Source: JANNAT01 sp031422555
GTDB lineage: Bacteria > Pseudomonadota > Alphaproteobacteria > Rhodobacterales > Rhodobacteraceae
DNA length: 23,755 bases
Assembly (NCBI GenBank): GCA_031422555.1
Contig: JANPLZ010000113.1
Coordinates: forward strand, 1 to 23,755
Reading direction: 5' to 3'
The position numbers were made by a program, and so were the translations under genes. Position 1 is the first letter of the stretch. Every line of letters starts with the position of its first letter. Under the pieces are notes generated by a model that was not told the origin of the DNA, did not search any database, and saw nothing but the letters and a program-made list of their open reading frames with translations. This document shows positions 6,982 to 14,848 of the stretch, one piece after another.

Positions 6982-7517
6982 GTCTCCATACACTCCTTTA
7001 GCCGGGCCAGACTTCGGCGCAGCCAGGTGCGCATGGTGTTCAACGGCACACCGTGGCGCGCGGCCAGATCAATATAGGAAAGCCCGGTCAGATAAGCCCC
7101 GCGCAGCGCGTCGGCGCGGTCGGGTTCCAAGGTGGAGAAACAATCATTGATGCGTCGCGCCTCGCCCTGCGCGATCAGCCGGGTTTCGGCACGCGGTGTG
7201 GTATCGGCTACCGCCGCCATCGCATCTTCGTCGTCGACGGTGTCATGGCGGGCGCGCAGCCGGTCAATCGCCAGATTGCGCGCAATGGCGATCAGCCATG
7301 TCATGCCACGGCCTTTTTCCGCGTCAAAACGGTTGGCGCGCAGCCATACTCTGGTGAAAACTTCTTGCAACGCATCCTCCGCCTCGGCTCTGTTACCAAG
7401 GATACGCAGCAGCACGCCCATAAGTTTCGCAGAGGCCCCCGAATAGAGCGACCTGAACGCCACACGATCCTGTGAGGCGATCTGAAGCAGCAAAGGGGCG
7501 ATCGGATCTTGTTCCAT
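6978..7517 (-). CDS. ECF-family RNA polymerase sigma factor (SigK-like context)
   Basis: From the ATG at 7517 the protein has 179 residues, the usual size of an ECF sigma factor. Region 2 shows FRSLYSGASAKLMGVLLRIL and EAEDALQEVFTRVWLRANRFD, with GRGMTWLIAIARNLAIDRLR in 2.3-2.4. Region 4 shows TLEPDRADALRGAYLTGLSYIDLAARHGVPLNTMRTWLRRSLARLKEC. It overlaps the downstream RskA-like anti-sigma gene by four bases. It begins only about 10 bases after the ASKHA gene stop, so it may be partly co-transcribed with that gene, although ECF genes usually also have their own promoter. The upstream GTG at 7523 has no better ribosome binding site. The likely regulon includes the neighbouring fasciclin gene. 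Confidence 0.92.
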   Translation of the reverse strand: MEQDPIAPLLLQIASQDRVAFRSLYSGASAKLMGVLLRILGNRAEAEDALQEVFTRVWLRANRFDAEKGRGMTWLIAIARNLAIDRLRARHDTVDDEDAMAAVADTTPRAETRLIAQGEARRINDCFSTLEPDRADALRGAYLTGLSYIDLAARHGVPLNTMRTWLRRSLARLKECMET

Positions 7518-7527
7518 TACCACACAG

Positions 7528-9606
7528 CTAATCCGGTGCAGCGGCCGGGGTCAACCCCGCCTCCGACCCCGCCCGCCGCCGCCCCCGCCCGCCATCGCCG
7601 CCTGCGCGCGCCATATTAAAACTGACATCGGGCAGGGTGACGATCTTCGACAGTTCGGGAAACGTATCAACCGCGTTGGGAATGGCGGAAGCCGCGACGA
7701 AATGTTCCTGAAACCGCGGCTCGATGGCGGTCTCGACCTTGTGGATCACATGCACCATCGCCTCAATGGTGTCGCGCGATGCCACATTGCACAAAGCGAT
7801 GCGCGCGCCGGTGCCCGCCGCATTGCCTGCTGACACCACCTTGTCCAGCGCCACATCCGGGATCATGCCCAAAACCATTGCGTGTTTGGGGCTGATATGG
7901 GCACCAAACGCACCTGCCAGCGTGACGCGGTCAACGGTTTGCACGCCCATCTCGTCCATCAACAACTTGGCCCCGGCATAAAGCGCGGCTTTGGCCAGTT
8001 GGATCGCGCGGATATCACCTTGGGTCACCATGAGGCGCGGACCACCATCCGCCGTGCCGTCATGCAGCACATAGGAATGGGTGCGCCCTTCGGGCACGCA
8101 GCGCGGCGTCCCCGTCTGATCGGGGCTGCCGATCAACCCGCCAGGATCGACCAAACCCGCCATGCGCATTTCGGCCACTGCCTCGATGATCCCAGAGCCA
8201 CAAATGCCGGTGATGCCCGATACGGCGGTGGCCGCCCCGAAGCCGGGTTCGGTGGACCACAAATCGCTTCCGATCACCTTGAACCGCGGCTCTTTGCTGA
8301 TGGGATCAATTTCCACCCGTTCAATCGCCCCGGGGGCGGCGCGTTGGCCTGACGATATCTGCGCGCCTTCAAACGCGGGCCCGGTGGGCGACGAACAGGC
8401 CAGCACGCGGGATTCGTTGCCCAACAAGATCTCGGCATTGGTGCCGACATCGACGATCAGCACCATATCCTTGGATTTGTTGGGTTCTTCTGACAGCGCC
8501 ACCGCAGCGCAATCCGCGCCGACATGGCCTGCGATGCAAGGCAGAATATAGACACGCGCGGCGTGGTTCAGTGCGGTCAAATCCAGATCGCGCGCATCCA
8601 GCGACAGGCTGTCCGATGTGGCCAGCGCAAACGGGGCCTGACCCAATTCGACCGGATCAATGCCCAGCAGCAGATGGTGCATCACCGGGTTGCACACAAA
8701 CACCACCTCGTAGATCGAGCCCGGATCAACTTTGGCCTCTGCCGCGATGGTGGCGGCAAGCGCGTTGATCGCCTCACGCACGGCGCGGGTCATCTCGACA
8801 TCGCCGCCGGGGTTCATCATCGCGTAAGACACCCGGCTCATCAGATCTTCACCAAAGCGGATTTGCGGGTTCATCACCCCCGCCGAGGCCAGAACCGCGC
8901 CGTCACGCAGATCGCACAGATGGGCGGCAATGGTGGTGGACCCCAGATCAATCGCCAGACCATGCAGCGCGCCGTCGTGAAAACCGGGAAAAATATCCAC
9001 GATGCGGTGCGCCAGATCATGGTTGCCGCGATTAAGAACCACCGTGACTTGCCACGCCCCTTTGCGCAACACGGGTTGCAGCCGCCGCATAAGGCCCAGA
9101 TCGGCCTGCACATTTTCCACTTGCCACTGATCGCGCAGCGCGCGGGCCAGCCGTTCAAAATCGCCCGTGGGTTCGTGCATGTCGGGTTCTGCCACTTCGA
9201 CATACAAGGCGCGAGTGGCGGGATCCATGACGATGTCGCGCTGTGCCGCCGATTTGCGGATCACTTGCTTATGCACTTGGGATTCGGGTGGCACGTCGAT
9301 TACCACATCGCCCATCACGCAGGCCTGACAGCCCAGACGCCGCCCCTCGGTCAACCCCCGGATGGATTTATAGCGCGCCTCAACCGCATTCCAGTCGGTC
9401 AGCGCATCGGCGGCCACGGTGACGCCGTGTTTGGAAAATTCGCCGTAGCCCGGCGTGATCTGGCATTTGGAACAAATACCGCGTCCGCCGCAGACGCTGT
9501 CCAGATCCACCCCCAACTGCCGCGCCGCTGTCAGCACCGGGGTGCCATGGGCAAAGCGGCCCCGCTTGCCCGAGGGGGTAAAGATCACCAATGCGTCGTC
9601 GGTCAT
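7528..9606 (-). CDS. ferredoxin/ASKHA-domain protein (RACo-like, DUF4445)
   Basis: From the ATG at 9606, preceded by GAGG, the protein has 692 residues. The N-terminal 2Fe-2S ferredoxin domain has the cluster motif CGGRGICSKC plus a further Cys in RLGCQAC. A linker and an actin-like ATPase (ASKHA) domain follow, with LAIDLGSTTIAAHL, VVFVCNPVMHHLLLG, IVDVGTNAEILLG, GITGICGSGIIEAVAEM and TLAGAFGAHI. This is the architecture of RACo-type activators that reductively reactivate corrinoid proteins of methyltransferase systems at ATP cost. The C-terminus ends in a Gly/Arg-rich tail (GGDGGRGRRR). No corrinoid protein or methyltransferase gene lies in the window, so its partner is unknown. A TATAAT (9722-9727, minus strand) upstream lacks a good -35 box. 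Confidence 0.88.
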   Translation of the reverse strand: MTDDALVIFTPSGKRGRFAHGTPVLTAARQLGVDLDSVCGGRGICSKCQITPGYGEFSKHGVTVAADALTDWNAVEARYKSIRGLTEGRRLGCQACVMGDVVIDVPPESQVHKQVIRKSAAQRDIVMDPATRALYVEVAEPDMHEPTGDFERLARALRDQWQVENVQADLGLMRRLQPVLRKGAWQVTVVLNRGNHDLAHRIVDIFPGFHDGALHGLAIDLGSTTIAAHLCDLRDGAVLASAGVMNPQIRFGEDLMSRVSYAMMNPGGDVEMTRAVREAINALAATIAAEAKVDPGSIYEVVFVCNPVMHHLLLGIDPVELGQAPFALATSDSLSLDARDLDLTALNHAARVYILPCIAGHVGADCAAVALSEEPNKSKDMVLIVDVGTNAEILLGNESRVLACSSPTGPAFEGAQISSGQRAAPGAIERVEIDPISKEPRFKVIGSDLWSTEPGFGAATAVSGITGICGSGIIEAVAEMRMAGLVDPGGLIGSPDQTGTPRCVPEGRTHSYVLHDGTADGGPRLMVTQGDIRAIQLAKAALYAGAKLLMDEMGVQTVDRVTLAGAFGAHISPKHAMVLGMIPDVALDKVVSAGNAAGTGARIALCNVASRDTIEAMVHVIHKVETAIEPRFQEHFVAASAIPNAVDTFPELSKIVTLPDVSFNMARAGGDGGRGRRRAGSEAGLTPAAAPD

Positions 9607-9627
9607 GTCGTCCTCATCGCCTGTCCT

Positions 9628-9657
9628 GGTCTTGGTCTTGGTCGTGGTCTTGGTCTT
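9628..9657. repeat. five hexanucleotide repeats upstream of the ASKHA start
   Basis: GGTCTT is repeated four times, with one GGTCGT between, just upstream of the chosen ASKHA start. If translation began at the ATG at 9663 instead, it would encode a Lys-Thr repeat (AKTKTTTKTKTRTG) ahead of the ferredoxin domain. Confidence 0.8.
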
Positions 9658-9775
9658 TGCCATGCCTGTTCGGGTGCAAAATGAAAAGACCCAAGCGCTG
9701 CGATGACGGAATACCCGTTTGATTATAATAGGACGAAGTGCTGCACCCACCACGCCCGATTGCGGCACCTGACCG

Positions 9776-10270
9776 TCAATCTGCGGCGGGGGCGGGAGTA
9801 TCCATGGGGGTATCATCGGGGCTGGCGGTGGGGCTGCAATAGCTGCCGGGGGTCAAGACCGCCAGCATATCAGCCAGTTCCGCCGGAATGCGCGCCTTTG
9901 TGTCAACATAACGCCCGGAGGTCAGGGTGCCATTCAGATGGGCCACCCATGTCACCGTGATATAGGGGGGCAACGGCAGGGGCGCCACCAGCGGATTGTC
10001 CGATGGCAAGGTGCCGTTGAACAGCGCCTGCAAGGCATGCAGATAGGCGTTGCGTTCAAAATCAGTGGCGAACCAGCGATAGGTTTGCACATCGTGCAGC
10101 CCGTTGCCCTTGACTTGCACCGCCACCATGGTGCGGCCGGTCAGGGTCAGGGCACAATAAATCGCCGTATCAGGATCGGTGCTTGGCCACAGATTGATGA
10201 TCAGCGATGCGGCCTGCATCGGGGCGGGAAGGCTTAGGGCAATGGCAAGCGCACCCCCCAAGCGTTGCAT
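9776..10270 (-). CDS. exported hypothetical protein
   Basis: The 164-residue product has a probable signal peptide (MQRLGGALAIALSLPAPMQAAS). A mature domain with two Cys residues (YCALTL and SYCSPT) follows and ends in a Pro/Asp-rich tail (SPDDTPMDTPAPAAD). It starts two bases after the dCTP deaminase stop on the same strand, so the two genes are very likely co-transcribed. I recognise no domain. The spacing suggests an operon mate, but nothing links it functionally to nucleotide metabolism; a periplasmic location is the only supported inference. Confidence 0.7.
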   Translation of the reverse strand: MQRLGGALAIALSLPAPMQAASLIINLWPSTDPDTAIYCALTLTGRTMVAVQVKGNGLHDVQTYRWFATDFERNAYLHALQALFNGTLPSDNPLVAPLPLPPYITVTWVAHLNGTLTSGRYVDTKARIPAELADMLAVLTPGSYCSPTASPDDTPMDTPAPAAD

Positions 10271-10272
10271 GG

Positions 10273-11358
10273 CTAATCGGTTCTGAACTGCTTGGCCAAT
10301 TTCAACCCCTGACCTTGATAGTTTGACGCGATGCCCGCACCATACAGCGTTTCGGGTCGCTCTGCCATGCGCTCATACACAAGGCGCCCGACGATCTGGG
10401 CGTGTTCCAGAACGAACGGTGCCTCATGGCAGCGCACTTCCAAAACGCCGCGACTGCCCGCGCCCCCCGCCGCCCGATGCCCAAAGCCCGGGTCGAAAAA
10501 TCCGGCGTAATGCACCCTGAATTCCCCCACCATCGCCAGAAAGGGAGCCATCTCGGCGGCATAATCGGGCGGAATCGTCACCGCCTCGCGGCTGACAAGG
10601 ATATAGAACGCGCCGGGATCAAGAATGATGCGGCCATTGCGGGTGCGAATCTCTTCCCAGAACTCGGCCGCCGGGTAATGCGCCAGACGGTCCAGATCAA
10701 TCACCCCGGTGTGCGGCTTGGCGCGGTATCCCACCAGATCGCCCCCTGCGGGTTGCAGATCGACGGAAAAGCCAAGCCCTTCGGAAATCACCGCACCGCC
10801 CGACACCAACGGATCAGCCGCGTGCAGCGCCAGCAGATCGGCATCGGTCAACACCGATTGCCCGCTGCGAAAGCGGATCTGGTTCAGCCTTTGGCCCGCG
10901 CGCACCAGCACCGAGAAACTTTTCGGACACACTTCGGCATAAAGCGGCCCGGTATATCCTTCGGGAATGCGGTCAAATTCAGTGCCGCCATCGACAATGG
11001 TGCGGGTCAGCAAATCAAGGCGGCCGGTGGAACTTTTGGCATTGGCCACGGCGGTGATCCCGGCGGGCAGCGCCAGTTGTTCCATCAGGGGTATCAGATA
11101 AACGCAGCCTTTTTCCAGCACGGCCCCTGCGGTCAAATCCATCCGGTGCATTTCGAATTCGGCAATGCGGTCAATGACTTTGCGGTCTTTGCCGATCAGG
11201 AATGACGCGCGCACCCGGTAGGCAATGGTGCCCAGTCGCAAATCAAGGCTGGCGGGTTGAATTTGCGCGTCGTCAACCGCCGGCGTGGCGGTGATCGCGC
11301 CGTTGGCAATCAACTGGCGCAGGGCTTGGGCTGGCAATACGCCGGAATTCATCATCAT
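10273..11358 (-). CDS. dcd: 2'-deoxycytidine 5'-triphosphate deaminase (long form)
   Basis: The 361-residue protein is about twice the length of classical Dcd and contains two dUTPase-fold halves. The first half has IQPASLDLRLG and VANAKSSTGRLDLLTRTIVDGG, then PLYAEVCPKSFSVLVRAGQRLNQIRF. The second has FYILVSREAVTIPPDYAAEM and FRVHYAGFFDPGFG, then GVLEVRCHEAPFVLEHAQIVGRLVYERM. It converts dCTP to dUTP, the precursor of dUMP for thymidylate synthesis. The long form is typical of alphaproteobacteria, as I recall. Three consecutive ATG codons (11350-11358) follow a run of G that serves as the ribosome binding site, so the exact start is uncertain by one or two residues. It lies downstream of tRNA-Pro and its terminator, and upstream of an exported protein gene. 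Confidence 0.9.
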   Translation of the reverse strand: MMMNSGVLPAQALRQLIANGAITATPAVDDAQIQPASLDLRLGTIAYRVRASFLIGKDRKVIDRIAEFEMHRMDLTAGAVLEKGCVYLIPLMEQLALPAGITAVANAKSSTGRLDLLTRTIVDGGTEFDRIPEGYTGPLYAEVCPKSFSVLVRAGQRLNQIRFRSGQSVLTDADLLALHAADPLVSGGAVISEGLGFSVDLQPAGGDLVGYRAKPHTGVIDLDRLAHYPAAEFWEEIRTRNGRIILDPGAFYILVSREAVTIPPDYAAEMAPFLAMVGEFRVHYAGFFDPGFGHRAAGGAGSRGVLEVRCHEAPFVLEHAQIVGRLVYERMAERPETLYGAGIASNYQGQGLKLAKQFRTD

Positions 11359-11387
11359 GCCCCCCCAATCTTAGCCCCATAAACGAA

Positions 11388-11420
11388 ACCGCCCGCTGTG
11401 CCATATGGCACGCGGGCGGT
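11388..11420 (-). terminator. long hairpin terminator after tRNA-Pro
   Basis: ACCGCCCGC pairs with GCGGGCGGT over 9 bp. Inside, after one bulged T, lies the perfect palindrome GTGCCATATGGCAC, so almost the whole 33-nt segment folds into one stem. On the minus strand it is followed by TTTCGTTTATGG. It lies just downstream of tRNA-Pro and ahead of dcd. Confidence 0.75.
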
Positions 11421-11428
11421 ATCTGTAA

Positions 11429-11506
11429 TGGTCGGGCCGGAGAGATTCGAACTCTCGACCTTCCGCCCCCCAGACGGACGCGCTAACCAGGCTGCGCCAC
11501 GGCCCG
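11429..11506 (-). tRNA. tRNA-Pro (anticodon GGG)
   Basis: The minus strand gives a 78-nt cloverleaf: acceptor CGGGCCG / CGGCCCG, a D arm GCGC...GCGC containing AGCCTGGTTA, anticodon stem TCCGT / GCGGA with loop CTGGGGG (anticodon GGG), a T arm with TTCGAAT, and an encoded CCA. It reads CCC and CCU codons. Confidence 0.95.
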
Positions 11507-11517
11507 ACACATGCGCT

Positions 11518-11545
11518 TTCATACTGATATTTTGTGCCGGGGCAA
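11518..11545 (-). promoter_or_regulatory. candidate promoter of tRNA-Pro
   Basis: On the minus strand TTGCCC (11540-11545), a 16-bp spacer and TATGAA (11518-11523) end eleven bases before the tRNA 5' end. Each box matches the sigma-70 consensus at four of six positions and the location is right for a tRNA gene. Confidence 0.4.
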
Positions 11546-11571
11546 GCCACAAAGCACAAAGCGGACTTGGG

Positions 11572-12309
11572 CTAAAGATCGGCAAAGCGGGGCGGGGCGG
11601 ACAGGAGGTCATGCAGCGCTTGCAGCCGCATTTGCAGGACGCGGGCAGGCCCCATCTGGCCCGCAAACGCGTGGGCGGGCAGGGCGCGCAACGCGGCGGC
11701 CAGATCGGACTTGGCGATCCATGGGTGGTCACGCACAACGGAAACCGGGGGCGGGGCGGGGGCTGCGGGCGGGGCGGTGTCGGCGGCGGCAAACAGATCG
11801 GATTGCGCAGCTTTCCATGGGTCGGCGTCAACCGCGCCGCTGCGGCGCAGATCCGGGTCGGCGTCTGGCTCTGGTCCAAGATCGGGGTCTGACGTCCGCA
11901 GCGCAGTTTCCAACGCCACGATGGTGGCAGATTTGGCACGTTCCGGCTCTATCGGGTCTTGGTCGATGGTGCCGAAATTGGCCGCCATCGCGGCTTCCAA
12001 TGCGGCTTCGGCGGTTTGGTCCATTTCATCGGCCACCGCGTCGCCCGACAGCCCCGCCACATGGCGCACACCTTGTTCGCGTAAAATCTTTTGCACGCCG
12101 CGAATGGTCAACCCTTCGTCGTGCAGCAGCCGTTTGATCCCGGTCAGCAGCGCCACATCGGCGGGCCGGTAATAGCGCCGACCGCCCGCCCGTTTTACCG
12201 GGCGGATTTGCGGAAAGCGGCTTTCCCAGAACCGCAGCACATGCGCCGGGGTTTCCAGATGATCGGCCACTTCGCTGATCGTGCGGAAGGCATCGGGTGC
12301 CTTATCCAT
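11572..12309 (-). CDS. MerR-family transcriptional regulator
   Basis: From the ATG at 12309 the protein has 245 residues. A MerR winged-helix DNA-binding domain occupies the first 75 or so (FRTISEVADHLETPAHVLRFWESRF, then KRAGGRRYYRPADVALLTGIKRLLHDEGLTIRGVQKILREQG). After it comes a long, low-complexity Ala/Asp/Pro-rich region and a short conserved-looking C-terminus (AALRALPAHAF...LQALHDLL). No Cys metal-binding pattern is seen, so it is not a classical metal sensor. It follows ihfA by 15 bases, and the order plsX-fabH-ihfA-merR is conserved in alphaproteobacteria. Its targets are unknown. A GTG at 12318 is an alternative start. Confidence 0.9.
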   Translation of the reverse strand: MDKAPDAFRTISEVADHLETPAHVLRFWESRFPQIRPVKRAGGRRYYRPADVALLTGIKRLLHDEGLTIRGVQKILREQGVRHVAGLSGDAVADEMDQTAEAALEAAMAANFGTIDQDPIEPERAKSATIVALETALRTSDPDLGPEPDADPDLRRSGAVDADPWKAAQSDLFAAADTAPPAAPAPPPVSVVRDHPWIAKSDLAAALRALPAHAFAGQMGPARVLQMRLQALHDLLSAPPRFADL

Positions 12310-12324
12310 CGACTGCACCGCCTG

Positions 12325-12627
12325 TTAGCGCTTTTTCCCGGCGGCAACGCGGTCTTTCATCAGATGCGAAGGCCGGAAGGTCAACACGCGGCGCGGGCTG
12401 ATCGGAACCTCGTCGCCGGTCTTTGGATTGCGGCCGACCCGTGCGGTTTTGCTGCGCACCGAAAACGTGCCAAAGGATGAGATTTTGACCGTCTCACCCG
12501 AGGCCAGCTCGTCCGACATATGCTGCAAAACAGCCTCAACCAACGAGGCCGATTCGTTGCGGCTTAGCCCCACTTCGCGGAACACCGCTTCGCTTAGGTC
12601 CATGCGCGTCAGAGTCTTTTCACTCAT
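12325..12627 (-). CDS. ihfA: integration host factor subunit alpha
   Basis: The 100-residue protein is a HU/IHF-family DNA-bending protein. TLTRMDLSEAVFREVGLSRNESASLVEAVL forms the dimerisation helices, ISSFGTFSVRSKTARVGRNPKTG is the family signature, and PISPRRVLTFRPS carries the DNA-intercalating Pro arm region. The early TRMDLSEAV segment and the context (fabH, then ihfA, then a merR-type gene) favour the alpha subunit. GGGGGGA precedes the ATG. A 119-bp gap separates it from fabH and holds a candidate promoter of its own. Confidence 0.94.
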   Translation of the reverse strand: MSEKTLTRMDLSEAVFREVGLSRNESASLVEAVLQHMSDELASGETVKISSFGTFSVRSKTARVGRNPKTGDEVPISPRRVLTFRPSHLMKDRVAAGKKR

Positions 12628-12652
12628 CTTATCCCCCCAAGATTTTCATCAA

Positions 12653-12681
12653 GATGGGCCAGATAAAATTGCGAGTCAATA
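12653..12681 (-). promoter_or_regulatory. candidate promoter of ihfA
   Basis: On the minus strand TTGACT, a 17-bp spacer and CATCTT lie about 25-50 bases upstream of the ihfA start. The -35 box is good (five of six) and the -10 box weak, which is common in GC-rich alphaproteobacteria. Confidence 0.35.
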
Positions 12682-12746
12682 ACAGGGACTTGCGGGGCGT
12701 TGTTCTTGTCAGATATCAGCTTGTCCGCCGCCGTTGGGCGCAACGC

Positions 12747-13718
12747 CTACCAGCGCAAAACCACCGACCCCCAGGCCAGACCGCCGCCGATGGCCTCGGT
12801 CACGATCAGATCACCTTGCTTGATCTGTCCGCGTGCGCGGCCCACCGACAGCGCCAGCGGAATCGACGCGGCCGATGTGTTGCCATGGTCTTGCACCGTC
12901 ACCACAACGCGGTCCATCGCCACGCCCATGCGTTTGGCGGTGCCTTCGATAATGCGGATATTGGCCTGATGCGGCACGATCCAATCGACATCATCGGCGG
13001 TAAGACCCACCTTGTCCAAAGCCGCATGCGCGGTTTGTGCAAGTTTTTCAACGGCATGGCGGAACACTTCGCGGCCCTCCATACGCAGATGGCCGGTGGC
13101 ACCGGTGGACACGCCGCCATCGACATACAACAGGTTTTTCAGCCGCCCGTCGCTGTGCAGATCGGTCGCAAGGATACCACGATCCGCTGTGCTGCCATCG
13201 CCGTCAGCGGCCTCCAGCACCAACGCCCCCGCGCCATCGCCAAACAGCACGCAAGTGGCGCGGTCATTCCAATCCATCAGCCGCGAAAACGTCTCGGCCC
13301 CGATCACCAGAACACGGTTGGCCGTGCCTGCAATGATCAGCGCATTGGCGGTGGTCAGCGCATAGACAAACCCCGCACAAACCGCCTGCACATCAAAGGC
13401 AAAGCCGCCGGTCATGCCCAAAGCACCCTGAATCATCGTGGCAGCAGAGGGAAAGGTCAGATCGGCGGTCGAGGTGGCGACGATAATCGCGTCAATATCA
13501 TTGGCGGCAAGACCGGCATCGGCCAAGGCGGCCAATGCGGCGCGGGTGCCCAGATCAGAGGTCATCTGACCGTCGGCTGCGAAATGCCGCCGCTCTATCC
13601 CCGAGCGCGACTTGATCCATTCATCGCTGGTTTCAACCAAGGCTGTCAATTCGGCATTGGGCACGATGCGGTCTGGCAAATAATGCCCGACGCCTTTTAC
13701 CACGGCGCGGCGTGTCAT
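12747..13718 (-). CDS. fabH: 3-oxoacyl-[acyl-carrier-protein] synthase III
   Basis: The 323-residue protein is full length for FabH, which condenses acetyl-CoA with malonyl-ACP to start fatty acid synthesis. The catalytic triad is visible: Cys114 in DVQAVCAGFVYAL, His250 in WIVPHQANIRI and Asn280 in DHGNTSAASIPLAL. Other family segments are SDEWIKSRSGIERRH near the N-terminus, VLFGDGAGALVLE and the C-terminal GGGLAWGSVVLRW. Its ATG overlaps the plsX stop by four bases (13715-13718), so phospholipid and fatty-acid initiation genes are translationally coupled. Confidence 0.97.
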   Translation of the reverse strand: MTRRAVVKGVGHYLPDRIVPNAELTALVETSDEWIKSRSGIERRHFAADGQMTSDLGTRAALAALADAGLAANDIDAIIVATSTADLTFPSAATMIQGALGMTGGFAFDVQAVCAGFVYALTTANALIIAGTANRVLVIGAETFSRLMDWNDRATCVLFGDGAGALVLEAADGDGSTADRGILATDLHSDGRLKNLLYVDGGVSTGATGHLRMEGREVFRHAVEKLAQTAHAALDKVGLTADDVDWIVPHQANIRIIEGTAKRMGVAMDRVVVTVQDHGNTSAASIPLALSVGRARGQIKQGDLIVTEAIGGGLAWGSVVLRW

Positions 13719-14824
13719 GTCGTGGCCTTTGGCTCGGGCGGGGTCATGTCGGCATCCTGCCCCGCGCGCGCCGTTGATGCAACCCGCGCCGCCATGCGTT
13801 CCAAAAAGCCCTGACCCGACAGTTGATACGCCAGCCCGATGGCGGCGGCGACCCCGGTTTCATCGGCCGATCCGTGCGATTTCACCACCGTGCCGTTCAG
13901 CCCCAGAAAAACCCCGCCGTTCACCCGGCGCGGATCAATCCGGCGTTGCAACCGTTTCAGTGAATTCATCGCAAGCAAAGCCGCAAATTTTGACATCAGC
14001 CCCGCGCCAAACGCTTCACGCAGAAAATCCGCGATCAGTTTGGCGGTGCCTTCGCCGGTTTTCAGCGCGATATTGCCGGTAAAGCCGTCGGTCACGATCA
14101 CATCGACGCGGTCAGACGGAATATCGCCACCTTCGACAAAGCCCACAAATTCATAGCCACCGACAAAGGCGGCGGCGGCCATGCGGTCATGCGCCTCTTT
14201 CAATTCGGCGCGGCCCTTGTGTTCTTCTGTGCCGACATTCAACAGCCCGACGCGGGGCCGGGGCAGGTTCAGCCCGTTGCGGGCATAAGATGCGCCCATG
14301 GCTGCGTATTGCAGCAAATCATCGGCCTCGGCCTTTATATCCGCGCCGACATCCAGCATCAGATTGAAGCCGCCGGGATTGCGCGATGGCCACAGACACG
14401 CAATGGCGGGGCGGTTGACGCCGGGCAATTTGCGCAGGCGGATCATCGACACCGCCATCAACGCGCCGGTATTGCCACAAGACACCGCCACCGCCGCCTC
14501 GCGCAGTTTCAACGATTCGATGGTGGACCACATCGACGTGCCATCGCCATGACGCATCACCTGACTGGGCTTGTCGCTCATCGTGACCACGCGGGGCGCG
14601 TGACGCAAGGTGACCCGCGCCACAAGATCGGGGTGGCGCGCCATCAGCGGGGTCAGTTGCGCCTGATCGCCGTGCAAGATGAAATGCGCGTCGGGCAAAG
14701 CGGCGGCGGACAGAACAAGACCTGCCACAACCGTAGCAGGCCCTCGATCGCCACCCATGGCATCAACAGAAATAACGATGCGGTCTGCACCAGTGGAAGA
14801 CGGAATTTCAGATTCAGTCGCCAT
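13715..14824 (-). CDS. plsX: phosphate acyltransferase
   Basis: The 369-residue protein matches PlsX, which makes acyl-phosphate from acyl-ACP for phosphatidic acid synthesis by PlsY/PlsC. Visible landmarks are ISVDAMGGDRGP at the N-terminus, MSDKPSQVMRHGDGTSMW, AVSCGNTGALMA, FNLMLDVGAD, GLLNVGTEEHKG, VDVIVTDGFTGNIALKTGEG, and GGVFLGLNGTVVKSHGSAD near the end. It lies 24 bases after rpmF and overlaps fabH, giving the conserved rpmF-plsX-fabH order. No strong ribosome binding site precedes the ATG at 14824, but the conserved DAMGGD segment lies at the right distance. Confidence 0.97.
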   Translation of the reverse strand: MATESEIPSSTGADRIVISVDAMGGDRGPATVVAGLVLSAAALPDAHFILHGDQAQLTPLMARHPDLVARVTLRHAPRVVTMSDKPSQVMRHGDGTSMWSTIESLKLREAAVAVSCGNTGALMAVSMIRLRKLPGVNRPAIACLWPSRNPGGFNLMLDVGADIKAEADDLLQYAAMGASYARNGLNLPRPRVGLLNVGTEEHKGRAELKEAHDRMAAAAFVGGYEFVGFVEGGDIPSDRVDVIVTDGFTGNIALKTGEGTAKLIADFLREAFGAGLMSKFAALLAMNSLKRLQRRIDPRRVNGGVFLGLNGTVVKSHGSADETGVAAAIGLAYQLSGQGFLERMAARVASTARAGQDADMTPPEPKATT

Positions 14825-14848
14825 CGGGCAAGCGGATCAGGGCGCGGC

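Noticed and set aside
8524..9684. 386-codon open frame on the plus strand opposite the ASKHA gene
   Set aside because: It is a shadow frame of a conserved gene in GC-rich DNA; its product is rich in His, Arg and Gln without any domain, while the minus-strand protein carries clear ferredoxin and ASKHA motifs.
9722..9727. Strong sigma-70 promoter for the ASKHA gene at the TATAAT
   Set aside because: The -10 hexamer is perfect, but no acceptable -35 hexamer lies 16-19 bp upstream, so it was not listed as a promoter.
12654..13814. 386-codon open frame on the plus strand opposite fabH
   Set aside because: Antisense shadow of fabH, whose catalytic Cys, His and Asn are all present on the minus strand.
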